A DNA stretch of 42,718 bases from Stagnimonas sp. (GTDB lineage Bacteria; Pseudomonadota; Gammaproteobacteria; Nevskiales; Nevskiaceae). The DNA lies in the NCBI GenBank assembly GCA_030696045.1, contig JAUYNO010000052.1, positions 1 to 42,718 on the forward strand, written 5' to 3'. Positions 1 to 8,084 of this stretch are shown piece by piece. The position numbers were made by a program, and so were the translations under genes. Within the stretch, counting starts at the first letter, position 1; each line of letters starts with the position of its first letter. Below the pieces are notes generated by a model, which saw only the letters and a program-made list of their open reading frames with translations, did not search any database and was not told where the DNA came from.

Positions 1-337
1 GCCTCGCGATGGATTCAAGCCTTCGCGTCGGCCGGCGCCTTGCCTGACGCGATTTTGACCGGCAACGCAGCGAGCCCCGTAGTGTTAACAGGCCCTAGAG
101 ACTCTGCTTGCATGGCAAGCAAGTTGGACAGCGATTTCCCTTGCAAGGCAGCCGGGCACGTAGTTTTCCCGTCACCGATCAGCAGTTGGAGCTCTTGGTC
201 CGCCTCGCTCTTTCAGGCCCGGACGATCGCCCTTAGTCCTTGCGTCGATCAGTCGAATTCGCAGACCGACGGCACGCACCGCTGTTTGCCGACGCCTGTG
301 CCTTGCGCCTGACCCGTCCGCCGTAAGGCGCGCACAA
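1..337. other. Leading intergenic or truncated region with no recognisable gene
   Basis: No protein family is recognisable here in any frame. An open frame at 40-312 (+) has low-complexity, non-conserved-looking residues and no ribosome-binding site, so I do not call it. A small perfect hairpin (GCTTGC-ATG-GCAAGC, 106-120) and a second short palindrome (CCTTGCAAGG, about 139-148) are present. The stretch may be a decayed intergenic region belonging to a gene left of the window. Confidence 0.4.
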
Positions 338-826
338 CTACTTCATCGCGATCACGTGCTCCACGAACTGATCGACGGCGATCTCGGTGCCCTGATAGAA
401 GCCCGACGATTTGTTTTTCTCGAGATCCGCTTCATCCCGGTGCAGCGCGGTGAAGACGTAGCGAGTGCCGGCTCCCACGGCTTCCATGGTCACGATGGCG
501 GTAATCGGAATGTCGTCAAAGACCGCCGGTCGATAGCCGGGGAACAACATCGAGGTCCAGACCAGTCGCTCCATCGGAACAACGTCCAGGAAACAGCCGA
601 GGTTGGGGACCTCCTGACCGTCGGCCGTTGCGATGTCGATGCTGAAGACGCCGCCCGGTCGCAGGTCCATCTCGGTTCGCGCCACGCGCCCCCAGGGCTT
701 GGGCATGTACCACTCCTTGAGATGCTCTGGTTTCGTCAACGCTTCCCAGACCAGCCGCGTGGGAGCGTCGATGAACCGTTCGATCGCGAAATCAAGTTTC
801 GGGTTGAAAGCGAATTGCCTGCTCAT
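338..826 (-). CDS. SRPBCC / AHSA1-family (START-like) protein
   Basis: A 162-residue protein of the Activator-of-Hsp90-ATPase-homologue-1-like (AHSA1) branch of the SRPBCC fold, a helix-grip fold that binds hydrophobic ligands. Family-typical signatures are an early 'RFIDAP..LVWEALT.PEHL.EW' segment (helix and first strands) and an 'LRPGG.F' turn, followed by the 'TRYVFTALHRDE' strand. The start chosen (MSRQF) overlaps the stop of the upstream ArsR gene as ATGA, a sign of translational coupling; an upstream in-frame ATG would put 22 unlikely residues in front. ArsR-AHSA1 pairs are common in bacteria, and the ArsR partner is usually the autoregulator of the pair. Ligand and role are unknown. 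Confidence 0.85.
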   Translation of the reverse strand: MSRQFAFNPKLDFAIERFIDAPTRLVWEALTKPEHLKEWYMPKPWGRVARTEMDLRPGGVFSIDIATADGQEVPNLGCFLDVVPMERLVWTSMLFPGYRPAVFDDIPITAIVTMEAVGAGTRYVFTALHRDEADLEKNKSSGFYQGTEIAVDQFVEHVIAMK

Positions 827-1164
827 GATTGGGATTCCTTCGCCTTGAGTTGCTTGACGTAGTGGTCGAACCGGTCCAGTCGGGCGTCCCATAGCTGACG
901 GCGCTCGGTCAGCCAGTCTTCAACGACCTTGAATCGTTCGGGAGCGATCTCGTACGTTCGCACGCGGCCGCGCTTTTTCGACCTCACCAGCCGGCTCCGT
1001 TCGAGCACCGCGAGGTGCTGCACGAACGACGGGAGCTGCATGTCGAACGGGGCCGCCAGTTCGCTGACGGTGGCGGGTCCGACCGACAGTCGCTCCAGGA
1101 CTTTCCGCCGGGAGGGGTTGGACAAGGCGTGAAAAATCTTGTCAGCGGCTGCTGATTGACCCAT
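823..1164 (-). CDS. ArsR/SmtB-family winged-helix repressor
   Basis: A 113-residue transcription factor. The HTH core is visible: 'IFHALSNPSRRKVLERL', then 'TVSELAAPFDM..PSFVQHLAVLE' as the recognition helix region, then the wing 'RGRVRTYEIAP'. The 'PSFVQHL' recognition helix and the C-terminal 'RRQLWDARLDRFDHYVKQLK' match the metal-independent ArsR subgroup usually paired with SRPBCC/AHSA1 genes; the metal-binding ELCVCDL-type Cys box is absent. I chose the ATG at 1162-1164 because upstream codons are not conserved-looking. The gene ends inside the ATG of the SRPBCC gene. An inverted repeat upstream (1224-1249) is a likely self-operator. Confidence 0.9.
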   Translation of the reverse strand: MGQSAAADKIFHALSNPSRRKVLERLSVGPATVSELAAPFDMQLPSFVQHLAVLERSRLVRSKKRGRVRTYEIAPERFKVVEDWLTERRQLWDARLDRFDHYVKQLKAKESQS

Positions 1165-1563
1165 TTCCGACACCCCCGAATGCCCGGACTTCCCGAGTCG
1201 ATGGTCGGACACTACCGCCGCGAAATACTTTTGTAAATACCTAAGTATTAACCGCTGATTGTACTGGCACCGCCGTCGTGGCCCGCTCGGCGCCGGTCCC
1301 GAGCGCATTCCCGCGTCGCCCGGCACAGCGGGCCGCCGACCGTGCTCGATCGAGCCGTCGGCCTGCTCAGGGCGCCATCAGCAGTCCGGACTCGGCAGGC
1401 CATGCAATGACCTGCATCAGTGCCTCCAATCGCCAGGTCCTCGACCATCTGCGCCTGTTACGAGACGCCGCTTCCGGGCGCTCGGCCCTGGATGACATGG
1501 AGGTCCCCGACGAATGTCCGAACCCCTGCTGTGGCCAGCGCTGACGCCGGTTGTCGCCGCCTG
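1165..1563. other. Divergent intergenic region between arsR-like gene and ubiM
   Basis: About 400 bases without a supported gene. Next to arsR it has an AT-rich island (1222-1251) in otherwise GC-rich sequence, holding the putative ArsR operator. The remainder (1260-1563) is open in several frames only because of high GC. No similarity or good ribosome-binding site supports a gene. The ubiM promoter must lie here. Confidence 0.5.
1224..1249. promoter_or_regulatory. Putative ArsR operator (AATACTT-N12-AAGTATT)
   Basis: A perfect 7-bp inverted repeat, AATACTT (1224-1230) and AAGTATT (1243-1249), separated by 12 bp, with an internal direct repeat of AAATAC (1223-1228 and 1235-1240). It lies 60-85 bp upstream of the ArsR start in a conspicuous AT-rich patch. 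ArsR/SmtB dimers bind AT-rich imperfect dyads over their own promoters, so autoregulation is the natural reading. Inferred, not tested. Confidence 0.55.
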
Positions 1564-2808
1564 ATGCCGAGCAAGCCAGCCCTGCACGATGTGGTGATCG
1601 TCGGCGCCGGCCCGGTCGGACTGACGCTCGCCGCTGCCCTGGCCGACGCCGGGTTCGAGGTCGCCCTGATCGAGCGGCAGGTGCGCGCGGCCCTGTCCGA
1701 CCCGCAGCCGGACGGGCGCGAGATCGCCTTGACCCACCGTGCGGTGGACATCCTGCGGTCGCTGGGCCTCTGGCAGCGCATTCCGGCAGAGGCGGTCTCG
1801 AGCATCCGCGCGGCGCGCGTGCTCAACGGCCGGTCCTCCAGCTATCTTGGATTCGATCCTCAGGACTCGGGCCATTCGGCGCTGGGCTACCTGGTCCCGA
1901 ACCAGATCATTCGCAAGGCCGCCTATGCGGCCGTCGCGGCACGCACGGCCGTTGACCTGCGGGCTGGCGTGCAGATCGAAACAATCCAGACCGCCGGTGA
2001 TGCCGCGATCGTCCAGCTTGCCGACGGCAGCTGCTTGCACACCCGCCTGCTGGTCGCCGCCGACAGCCGGTTTTCCGAGACCCGGCGGCGCATGGGGATA
2101 GGTGCTCACAGCCGCGATTTCGGGCGCACCGTCGTGGTCTGCCGGCTGGCGCACGAGCGGCCCTCCGATGGCATCGCCTACGAATGCTTCGGCTACGAGC
2201 GCACGCTGGCATTGCTGCCACTGAACGGGCAGATGGTCTCCGCCGTCGTCACCGTGGCCAGCGATCAGGCCGAGGCCCTGCTGCAAATGCCGCCCGAGGA
2301 CTTCGCCGCCTCCCTGCAGGCGCAGTTCGGCGCGCGCCTGGGGCGGCTGCGGCTGGTTGGCGAGCGGCACGCCTATCCGCTGGTGGCGGTCCATGCGGAT
2401 CGCTTCAGCGCGCACCGCTTCGCGCTGGCTGGCGATGCGGCGGTCGGCATGCACCCGGTGACCGCGCATGGGTTCAATCTGGGCCTGTATGGCGTCGATG
2501 CGCTGACCCGGGTGTTGAGCGCGGCGCGCGGCAGCGGGCGCGACATCGGCCAACTGCAAACCTTGTCTGCCTACGACGCCGAACACCGACGCGCCACCCT
2601 GCCGCTCTACCTCGGTACCAATGCCCTGGTCGGCTTGTTCACCGACAACCGGCTGCCGGCGCGGCTGGCCCGCACGGCGGTGTTGCGGCTTGCCGACCAC
2701 GCGCGCCCGCTCAAGGCCGCGCTGATGCAGCGCCTGACGGATGCGCTGCCGCCGGCACGGTGGCGGCCCCCTCCCCCCAACCTGGCTCACCCGGACCCCA
2801 GCGCATGA
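1564..2808 (+). CDS. ubiM: FAD-dependent ubiquinone-biosynthesis hydroxylase, UbiM-like
   Basis: A 414-residue flavoprotein monooxygenase of the UbiH/UbiF/Coq6 group. These enzymes hydroxylate the polyprenyl-benzenoid ring during ubiquinone synthesis at the inner membrane. Visible are the N-terminal FAD dinucleotide fold ([11 protein letters not shown], residues 10-20), '[10 protein letters not shown]' after the first helix, '[11 protein letters not shown]', and the second FAD motif '[19 protein letters not shown]' near the C-terminus. The 'LNGRSS', 'LGYLVPN' and '[11 protein letters not shown]' strings are what I associate with UbiM, a hydroxylase able to act on several ring positions, rather than UbiH/UbiF. 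The ATG at 1564 sits six residues ahead of the FAD fold. The stop overlaps the nrdB start (ATGA). UbiH or UbiF activity remains possible. Confidence 0.8.
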   Translation: MPSKPALHDVVIVGAGPVGLTLAAALADAGFEVALIERQVRAALSDPQPDGREIALTHRAVDILRSLGLWQRIPAEAVSSIRAARVLNGRSSSYLGFDPQDSGHSALGYLVPNQIIRKAAYAAVAARTAVDLRAGVQIETIQTAGDAAIVQLADGSCLHTRLLVAADSRFSETRRRMGIGAHSRDFGRTVVVCRLAHERPSDGIAYECFGYERTLALLPLNGQMVSAVVTVASDQAEALLQMPPEDFAASLQAQFGARLGRLRLVGERHAYPLVAVHADRFSAHRFALAGDAAVGMHPVTAHGFNLGLYGVDALTRVLSAARGSGRDIGQLQTLSAYDAEHRRATLPLYLGTNALVGLFTDNRLPARLARTAVLRLADHARPLKAALMQRLTDALPPARWRPPPPNLAHPDPSA

Positions 2809-3833
2809 GCATTTCCTTTGCCGAGCTTGACCCAGTCAGCGGCGTCATCAACGGCCGGTCCGCGCACAGCACGAGCATCCGGCCGCAGTACCAGTGGGCC
2901 TGGGACAAGTACCTGCAGGGCTGCGCCAACCACTGGATGCCGCAGGAAATCAGCATGGCGGCCGACATCGCGCTGTGGCAGGACCCGCAGGGCCTGACCG
3001 AGGACGAGCGCCAGATCATCAAGCGCAACCTCGGCTTCTTCGCCACCGCCGATTCGCTGGCGGCGAACAACATCGTGCTCGGCACCTACCGTCACATCAC
3101 CAGTCCCGAATGCCGCCGCTATCTCCTGCGCCAGGGCTTCGAGGAGGCGCTGCACACCCATGCCTACCAGTACATCGTCGAGAGCCTGGGGCTGGACGAG
3201 GGCGAGATCTTCAACATGTACCACGAGGTGCCGAGCATCCACGACAAGGCGGCATTCCTGCTGCCCTTCATCAAGACCCTGACGGACTCCGAGTTCCACA
3301 CTGGCACCCCAGAGTGCGACCAACGCCTGCTGCGCTCCCTGATCGCCTTCGCCTGCATCATGGAAGGCTTGTTCTTCTACGTCGGCTTCGTGCAGGTGCT
3401 GGCCTTCGGCCGGCGCAACAAGATGGTCGGCGCGGCCGAGCAGTACCAGTACATCCTGCGCGACGAGTCCATGCACCTGAACTTCGGCGTGGATCTCATC
3501 AACCAGATCAAGCTGGAAAATCCGCAGCTGTGGACCGCGGCCTTCCGCGAAGATATCCACGCGCTGATGCGCCAGGCGGTGGAGCTGGAATACCGCTATG
3601 CCGTCGACACCATGCCGCGTGGCGTGCTCGGCCTGAATGCCGGGATGTTCGCCGAATACCTGCGCTACATCGCCAACCGGCGCTGCGTGCAGATCGGCCT
3701 GGCCCCGCTCTACCCCGGCGCCGGCAACCCCTTTCCGTGGATGAGCGAGCTGATCGACCTGAAGAAGGAAAAGAACTTCTTCGAGTCGCGGGTTACCGAA
3801 TACCAGACCGGTGGGGTGCTGAGCTGGGAGTGA
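2805..3833 (+). CDS. nrdB: Class Ia ribonucleotide reductase, beta (radical) subunit
   Basis: A 342-residue R2 subunit that holds the diferric-tyrosyl radical used by NrdA to reduce ribonucleoside diphosphates. All ligands can be placed: D83 (FATAD), E114 and H117 (EALH), the radical tyrosine Y121 four residues after H117, E187 ([11 protein letters not shown]), and E221/H224 (RDESMH). The spacings match E. coli NrdB (D84, E115, H118, Y122, E204, E238, H241). The C-terminus ends in an EYQTGG..SW motif, typical of R2 tails that dock in NrdA. The start overlaps the ubiM stop by ATGA, so the two are probably co-translated. No nrdA is present in the window, which is unusual because nrdA and nrdB are normally adjacent. 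Confidence 0.95.
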   Translation: MSISFAELDPVSGVINGRSAHSTSIRPQYQWAWDKYLQGCANHWMPQEISMAADIALWQDPQGLTEDERQIIKRNLGFFATADSLAANNIVLGTYRHITSPECRRYLLRQGFEEALHTHAYQYIVESLGLDEGEIFNMYHEVPSIHDKAAFLLPFIKTLTDSEFHTGTPECDQRLLRSLIAFACIMEGLFFYVGFVQVLAFGRRNKMVGAAEQYQYILRDESMHLNFGVDLINQIKLENPQLWTAAFREDIHALMRQAVELEYRYAVDTMPRGVLGLNAGMFAEYLRYIANRRCVQIGLAPLYPGAGNPFPWMSELIDLKKEKNFFESRVTEYQTGGVLSWE

Positions 3834-3996
3834 GCATTGCCAGGGCGCGGGTTGCGGGCCGATGAGGTAATGCGTCCGACCGCGTGAGAGCGCTGATCGG
3901 CAGCCGGGAAACCCCTGTTGATTGCGATGAAAATCGCTACGCTGACGGCCTTGCTCGACAGACCGCGCCCGATACCGGCAAAAGGAGCTGCACCAC

Positions 3997-4563
3997 ATGC
4001 GCCTTATCCATCACCACCGCACACCTTGGTTCGTGGCCTTGCTGCTGGCGTCCGCCGTGGGCGGGCCGGCGGCGGCCGAATCAAGCGGCCAGGCCGGCAG
4101 CCCGGCGCAGCAATCACCGGCGATGCAGCTGCCCCGGCAGAAAAACCCCGAACCTGGACGCTGGGTTTCCGGTCAGCCCGGCGATGACCAACTCCGCTCG
4201 ATCGCGGCTTTCGGAATTCGCCACGTGATCAATCTGCGCCCGCCGGAGGAGTTTCCGAGTGAACTGGCTGCGGCAGAGCTGGGGGGCTTGGGGGTGGGCT
4301 ATCACCGACTGCCCATCCATGGCGCGGACGATCTCACCCGGGAGAACGCCGAACAGCTCGATGCCCTGCTGGGAAAGATCGGCGATGAGCCCACGCTGCT
4401 GCACTGTGCCAGCGGAAACAGGGCTGGGGCCTTGATGAGTTTGCGTGCGGCCTGGATCCAGGGGCTGCCGGTCGAGGAGGCCCTGGAGCTGGGCCGGCGT
4501 TACGGCCTGACCGGACTCGAGCCGGTGGTGCGGGAAAAACTGAGCGCCGCCGGCAAGTCCTGA
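3997..4563 (+). CDS. Exported Cx4R phosphatase-like / sulfurtransferase-like protein
   Basis: 188 residues. A Sec signal peptide is evident (residues 1-27: basic RLIHHHRTP, hydrophobic WFVALLLASAVG, then AAAE), so the protein is periplasmic or secreted. The mature part has a dual-specificity-phosphatase-like fold: a W-V-SGQP segment, 'GIRHVINLRPPEE', and the loop HCASGNRAG with Cys137 and Arg142. The Cys-Arg spacing is Cx4R, one residue shorter than the PTP loop (Cx5R) and equal to rhodanese and to the TIGR01244/DUF442 group often annotated as phosphatase-like or sulfurtransferase. An AAAAGGAG Shine-Dalgarno precedes the ATG. It stands alone on the plus strand. Substrate unknown. Confidence 0.8.
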   Translation: MRLIHHHRTPWFVALLLASAVGGPAAAESSGQAGSPAQQSPAMQLPRQKNPEPGRWVSGQPGDDQLRSIAAFGIRHVINLRPPEEFPSELAAAELGGLGVGYHRLPIHGADDLTRENAEQLDALLGKIGDEPTLLHCASGNRAGALMSLRAAWIQGLPVEEALELGRRYGLTGLEPVVREKLSAAGKS

Positions 4564-4627
4564 GGCGCGCCAAAGCGGCTCGGCGCTCCAACGATCAGAC
4601 CGACCGGGGCGGCCGCCGAAGCGGCAC

Positions 4628-7600
4628 TCAGGCGGTGATCGCGATGACTGGATCGTTGACCGGGACGCTCATCATCGCGATGCGGGAGTTCTTGTGGAAC
4701 GCCACCACCTCGTCCACCGCCGCCATCTCGCCGAACAGGTAGCCCTGCGCCGAGTGGCAGCGCTGGCCGATCAAGTAGCGCAGCTGCTCGTGGTTCTCGA
4801 CGCCTTCCGCCACCACGTCCAGGTTCAGTGATCTCGCCATCGCGATGATGGCATTGGTGATGGCGTCGTCGGCCGGGTCCTTGCCGATGTCGCGGATGAA
4901 CGAGCGGTCGATCTTCAGCTTGTCCACCGGGAAATGCGTGATGTAGGACAGGCTGGAATAGCCGGTGCCGAAATCGTCGATGGCGATCTGCACGCCCATG
5001 GCGCGGAGCGCGGTCAGTATCTTCAGCGCCTCCTCGGGGCGGTCCACCATGATGCTCTCGGTGATCTCGAAGGTCAGCGCCCCGGCCGGCAGGCCCGCTT
5101 GCCGGCAGATTTCCGCGACCCGGTTGACGAAATCGGGCTGCGATAGCTGGCGTGGCGAGATGTTCACCGACACCGGGCAGAAATAGCCGAGCTTCCGGCT
5201 GAGCTCGCGGCAGAAGTGGCAGGCCTCGATCAGCACCCAGTCACCCAGGCGCAAGATCAGCCCGGCTTCCTCCGCGAGCGGGATGAACACCGAGGGCGAG
5301 ATCAGGCCGCGCTCCGGATGCCGCCAGCGCAGCAGCGCCTCCAGCCCCAGGAGCTTGCCGGTCTGCAGGCAGACCAGCGGCTGATAGCCCAGCCGCAGCT
5401 GGCCCTTGTCGATGGCCCGGCGCAGTTCGACTTCCAGCGCCATCTTTTCCTCGGCCACCTGCATCATCGAACGCGAGAACCACTGGAAATTGGCGCGCCC
5501 GCGCTGCTTGGCGCTGTACATCGCCGCGTCGGCATTGCGCAGCAGGGTGCCTTCGTCGCTGCCGTCACGGGGGTAAACGCAGCCGCCGACGCTGCCACTG
5601 ACCTGCAGCTCGTGGCCGTTCACCGTGACCGGGCGGAACACACCCTCGACGATCTTCTCGGCGATGGCGCCGACCCGGTCGGCGTCCGGCACCCCGGCGA
5701 GCACGATCACGAACTCGTCGCCGCCCATCCGCGCCACGGTGTCTTCCCGGCGCACCATGGTCTTCAGCCGGTTGCTGATTTCGGTCAGCAAGCCGTCGCC
5801 GATCTGGTGGCCCAGGGTGTCGTTGATCCGCTTGAAATGATCGAGGTCGAGCATCAGCACGCCGACCTGAGACCCGTCGGTGGCGGCGCGGTGGATGGCG
5901 ACGGCCAGGCGCTCGTTGAGCAGCGCCCGGTTGGGCAGGTTGGTCAGCGCGTCGTGGTGCGCCAGATGCCGGATGTGCAGCTCCACCTGCTTGCGGTCCG
6001 AGATATCGACCACCAGGAAGATATAGCCCACGCGCGCGCCGGCCCGGTCGGTGATGGTCGAGGCGGTGACCAGGGCCGGAAAGCTCGATCCGTCCTTGCG
6101 GATGTAGGTCCACTCGGACTCCTTGGCCTGGCCCGAGACGCAGCCATCGACCAGCACGCCGAACGCCACCTCGTCGACCCGTATCTGATCGCGGATGGCC
6201 GAAGAACTGGCCCGGTCGGCGATTTCCTCGCGGACATAGAAGCCCAGTGCCGAGCGCAGCCGCACCAGTTCCTCCGGCCGGTATCCCAGCGCCAGCTCGG
6301 CGGCCTGGTTGAGGTACTGGATGCTGCCGTCCAGCGCCGTGGCGATGATCGGGTAGGGCACGCTGCTGAACAGCAGCTTCTGCAGATGGTCGGCTTCCAG
6401 CAGCGCCGACTCCGCCTTGCGCTGCTCGGTCAGGTCCTGGATCAGCGCTACCGCATGGTTCTCGGCACCGACCTTCATCCGGCCCAGCGACAGCGTCGCC
6501 GGAAACTCCGAGCCGCCCTTGCGCCGTCCCACCGCCTCCTTGCGGCTGGTGACGACGGTGGCCTCGCCCGAGCGGAAGAACCGACGCAGGTGCTCCTTGG
6601 TCTCGCCGCGATGCCGGTCGGGTATCAGCAGCGCCATGTCATGGCCGATCACTTCCTCCGCACGGTAGCCGAATATCCGCTCCGCGCCGGTGCTGAAAGT
6701 CTGCACCCGGGCCTGCTCGTCGAGCGTGATGATCGCCTCGGTGGTGGCCTGCACGATCGCCAGGTGACGCCCCTCCGATTCGCGGAAGGCCCTGCCCATT
6801 TTCGCCGCCAGCCGCCGCGCGCGGGATTCCGAGCGCAGCAGCGTCAGCACCACGATGAAGATCAGCACCGAGACGGCCAGGCCCATGACGAGCACGGCCG
6901 GCGCCCAGTTCCGCTGGGTTTTCGCGAACGAGTTCAGCGCCATCAGTTCCACGGTCCAGCGGTGCCCCGCGAACTGCAGGGTCGAGCGGCGGAGGTAGGC
7001 GAGGTCGGCGACTTCGTCCTGGCGCAGCGAATCAAACAGCTGCTGGGCCGGCGAGGCGAGTTCGCCGTCGTAGAGCCGCAGGCGCAGGTCCTTGAGCAGG
7101 GGTTGCACCGCCCCGAGGGTGAAATCCCCCATTCGCAGGGGGCAGTAGACCCAGCCCATCAGTGCCTCGCGACGCTGCTCCACGGTCGCGGTCGGCAGGC
7201 CCGGCCGATAGGCCGGCAGGTACAGCAGCGAGCCGGGCTGGACATCCTGCTCGGTTTCCTGCAACAGCCGCACCTTGCCGGACAGCGCCGCGGTTCCGCT
7301 ATCGCGGGCGCGCTGCATGGCCTCGCGCCGGACCGGTTCGGTGAGCATGTCGAAACCGATCGCGCGCCGGTTGCGGGCGTCCATCGGCTCCAGGAACTCG
7401 ATGGCGGAATACTGCGGGCGGTCACCGACCGGGAACAGCCGGTACGCCGCCTCGCCGACCGGTTGCTGGCGCCGCAGGAAGGCCTCGAGCTCGGAGGGCT
7501 GCAGGCGGCGCGCGAAGCCCAGGCCCTGGATGCCGGGGTAGATCTGCCCCGGCCGCAGGGCCTGGGCGAAGGCCCGCCATTCACCCCGGCTGACTTGCTC

Positions 7601-7906
7601 GGAGCCTTCGAGCAGGCCGACGCCGGAGCGCAGCACCTGCTCGTAGTCGTCCAGGCGATGACCCAGCGCCTGCCGGACCTGGTCGGCGCGGCGGGAGAAC
7701 TCGTCGCCGGTGGCGGCAAGGTCGTAGTCGCGGGCGAGGTTCCAGGCCAGCAGTGACATGAACACGCAGGCCACCAGGCTGATCATGCCCAGGCCCAGCG
7801 TGAGCTGCCGGCTGGCCAGCTTCAGACCCCGACCGACCGCAGTCTCGGCTCCCCCTGCGACGGCGGGGCCGGCGTCGAAGTGCGGCCTCCCGTCTCGAGC
7901 TTCCAT
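4628..7906 (-). CDS. Bifunctional membrane sensor CHASE-PAS-PAS-GGDEF-EAL
   Basis: A 1092-residue c-di-GMP enzyme of the inner membrane. Order: TM helix about 36-56; periplasmic CHASE ligand-binding domain about 65-325 (typical 'GLGFARR' and 'DMLTEPVRR.AM..A' motifs); second TM about 336-357; PAS about 380-495; PAS about 505-640; GGDEF about 645-805; EAL about 820-1085. The GGDEF signature (728-732) is intact and preceded by an inhibitory RxxD I-site (719-722). The EAL motif (855-857) and the later DDFGTGYSSL motif are also intact. Both synthesis and hydrolysis of c-di-GMP are therefore possible, with product inhibition. Start: the ATG at 7904-7906; the frame stays open further upstream but through sequence unlike a protein. 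It diverges from the MASE1 gene at 8085 across a shared 178-bp promoter region. Confidence 0.92.
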   Translation of the reverse strand: MEARDGRPHFDAGPAVAGGAETAVGRGLKLASRQLTLGLGMISLVACVFMSLLAWNLARDYDLAATGDEFSRRADQVRQALGHRLDDYEQVLRSGVGLLEGSEQVSRGEWRAFAQALRPGQIYPGIQGLGFARRLQPSELEAFLRRQQPVGEAAYRLFPVGDRPQYSAIEFLEPMDARNRRAIGFDMLTEPVRREAMQRARDSGTAALSGKVRLLQETEQDVQPGSLLYLPAYRPGLPTATVEQRREALMGWVYCPLRMGDFTLGAVQPLLKDLRLRLYDGELASPAQQLFDSLRQDEVADLAYLRRSTLQFAGHRWTVELMALNSFAKTQRNWAPAVLVMGLAVSVLIFIVVLTLLRSESRARRLAAKMGRAFRESEGRHLAIVQATTEAIITLDEQARVQTFSTGAERIFGYRAEEVIGHDMALLIPDRHRGETKEHLRRFFRSGEATVVTSRKEAVGRRKGGSEFPATLSLGRMKVGAENHAVALIQDLTEQRKAESALLEADHLQKLLFSSVPYPIIATALDGSIQYLNQAAELALGYRPEELVRLRSALGFYVREEIADRASSSAIRDQIRVDEVAFGVLVDGCVSGQAKESEWTYIRKDGSSFPALVTASTITDRAGARVGYIFLVVDISDRKQVELHIRHLAHHDALTNLPNRALLNERLAVAIHRAATDGSQVGVLMLDLDHFKRINDTLGHQIGDGLLTEISNRLKTMVRREDTVARMGGDEFVIVLAGVPDADRVGAIAEKIVEGVFRPVTVNGHELQVSGSVGGCVYPRDGSDEGTLLRNADAAMYSAKQRGRANFQWFSRSMMQVAEEKMALEVELRRAIDKGQLRLGYQPLVCLQTGKLLGLEALLRWRHPERGLISPSVFIPLAEEAGLILRLGDWVLIEACHFCRELSRKLGYFCPVSVNISPRQLSQPDFVNRVAEICRQAGLPAGALTFEITESIMVDRPEEALKILTALRAMGVQIAIDDFGTGYSSLSYITHFPVDKLKIDRSFIRDIGKDPADDAITNAIIAMARSLNLDVVAEGVENHEQLRYLIGQRCHSAQGYLFGEMAAVDEVVAFHKNSRIAMMSVPVNDPVIAITA

Positions 7907-8084
7907 AGTGATTGGAGATGGAACCAGAATTCGTTGCGAACCGGATTTTTGGATGGGAACCGGCGCGAATCGAGCCCGCACCGACGAACGGGATGAACGG
8001 TGCGATGAAGCCCGGTCGAAACCATTGCCTGCAAGCCCCGACTGGGATGAGATGCAGGCCTGAACGGCTCCAGGTAGCTGTGCA
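7907..8084. promoter_or_regulatory. Divergent promoter region of the two sensor genes
   Basis: 178 bp separate the outward-facing GGDEF-EAL and MASE1 sensor genes. A perfect 7-bp inverted repeat, CGCACCG (7977-7983) and CGGTGCG (7998-8004), lies near the middle. It is a candidate operator for joint control. A T-run near 7946 is the only AT-rich patch. No clear sigma-70 promoter could be assigned by eye. Confidence 0.4.

Noticed and set aside
40..312. Possible 90-residue ORF at the left edge
   Set aside because: No ribosome-binding site, no family resemblance and Ser/Pro-rich random-looking sequence.
2805..3833. NrdB being an R2lox or R2c variant because nrdA is absent
   Set aside because: The radical tyrosine (Y121) and all six metal ligands match class Ia spacing; only the gene context is unusual.
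5216..7756. Very long open frame on the plus strand opposite the GGDEF-EAL gene
   Set aside because: It is antisense to a gene with clear domains, has biased Gln/Ala/Arg/His composition typical of GC-rich shadow frames, and no recognisable family.
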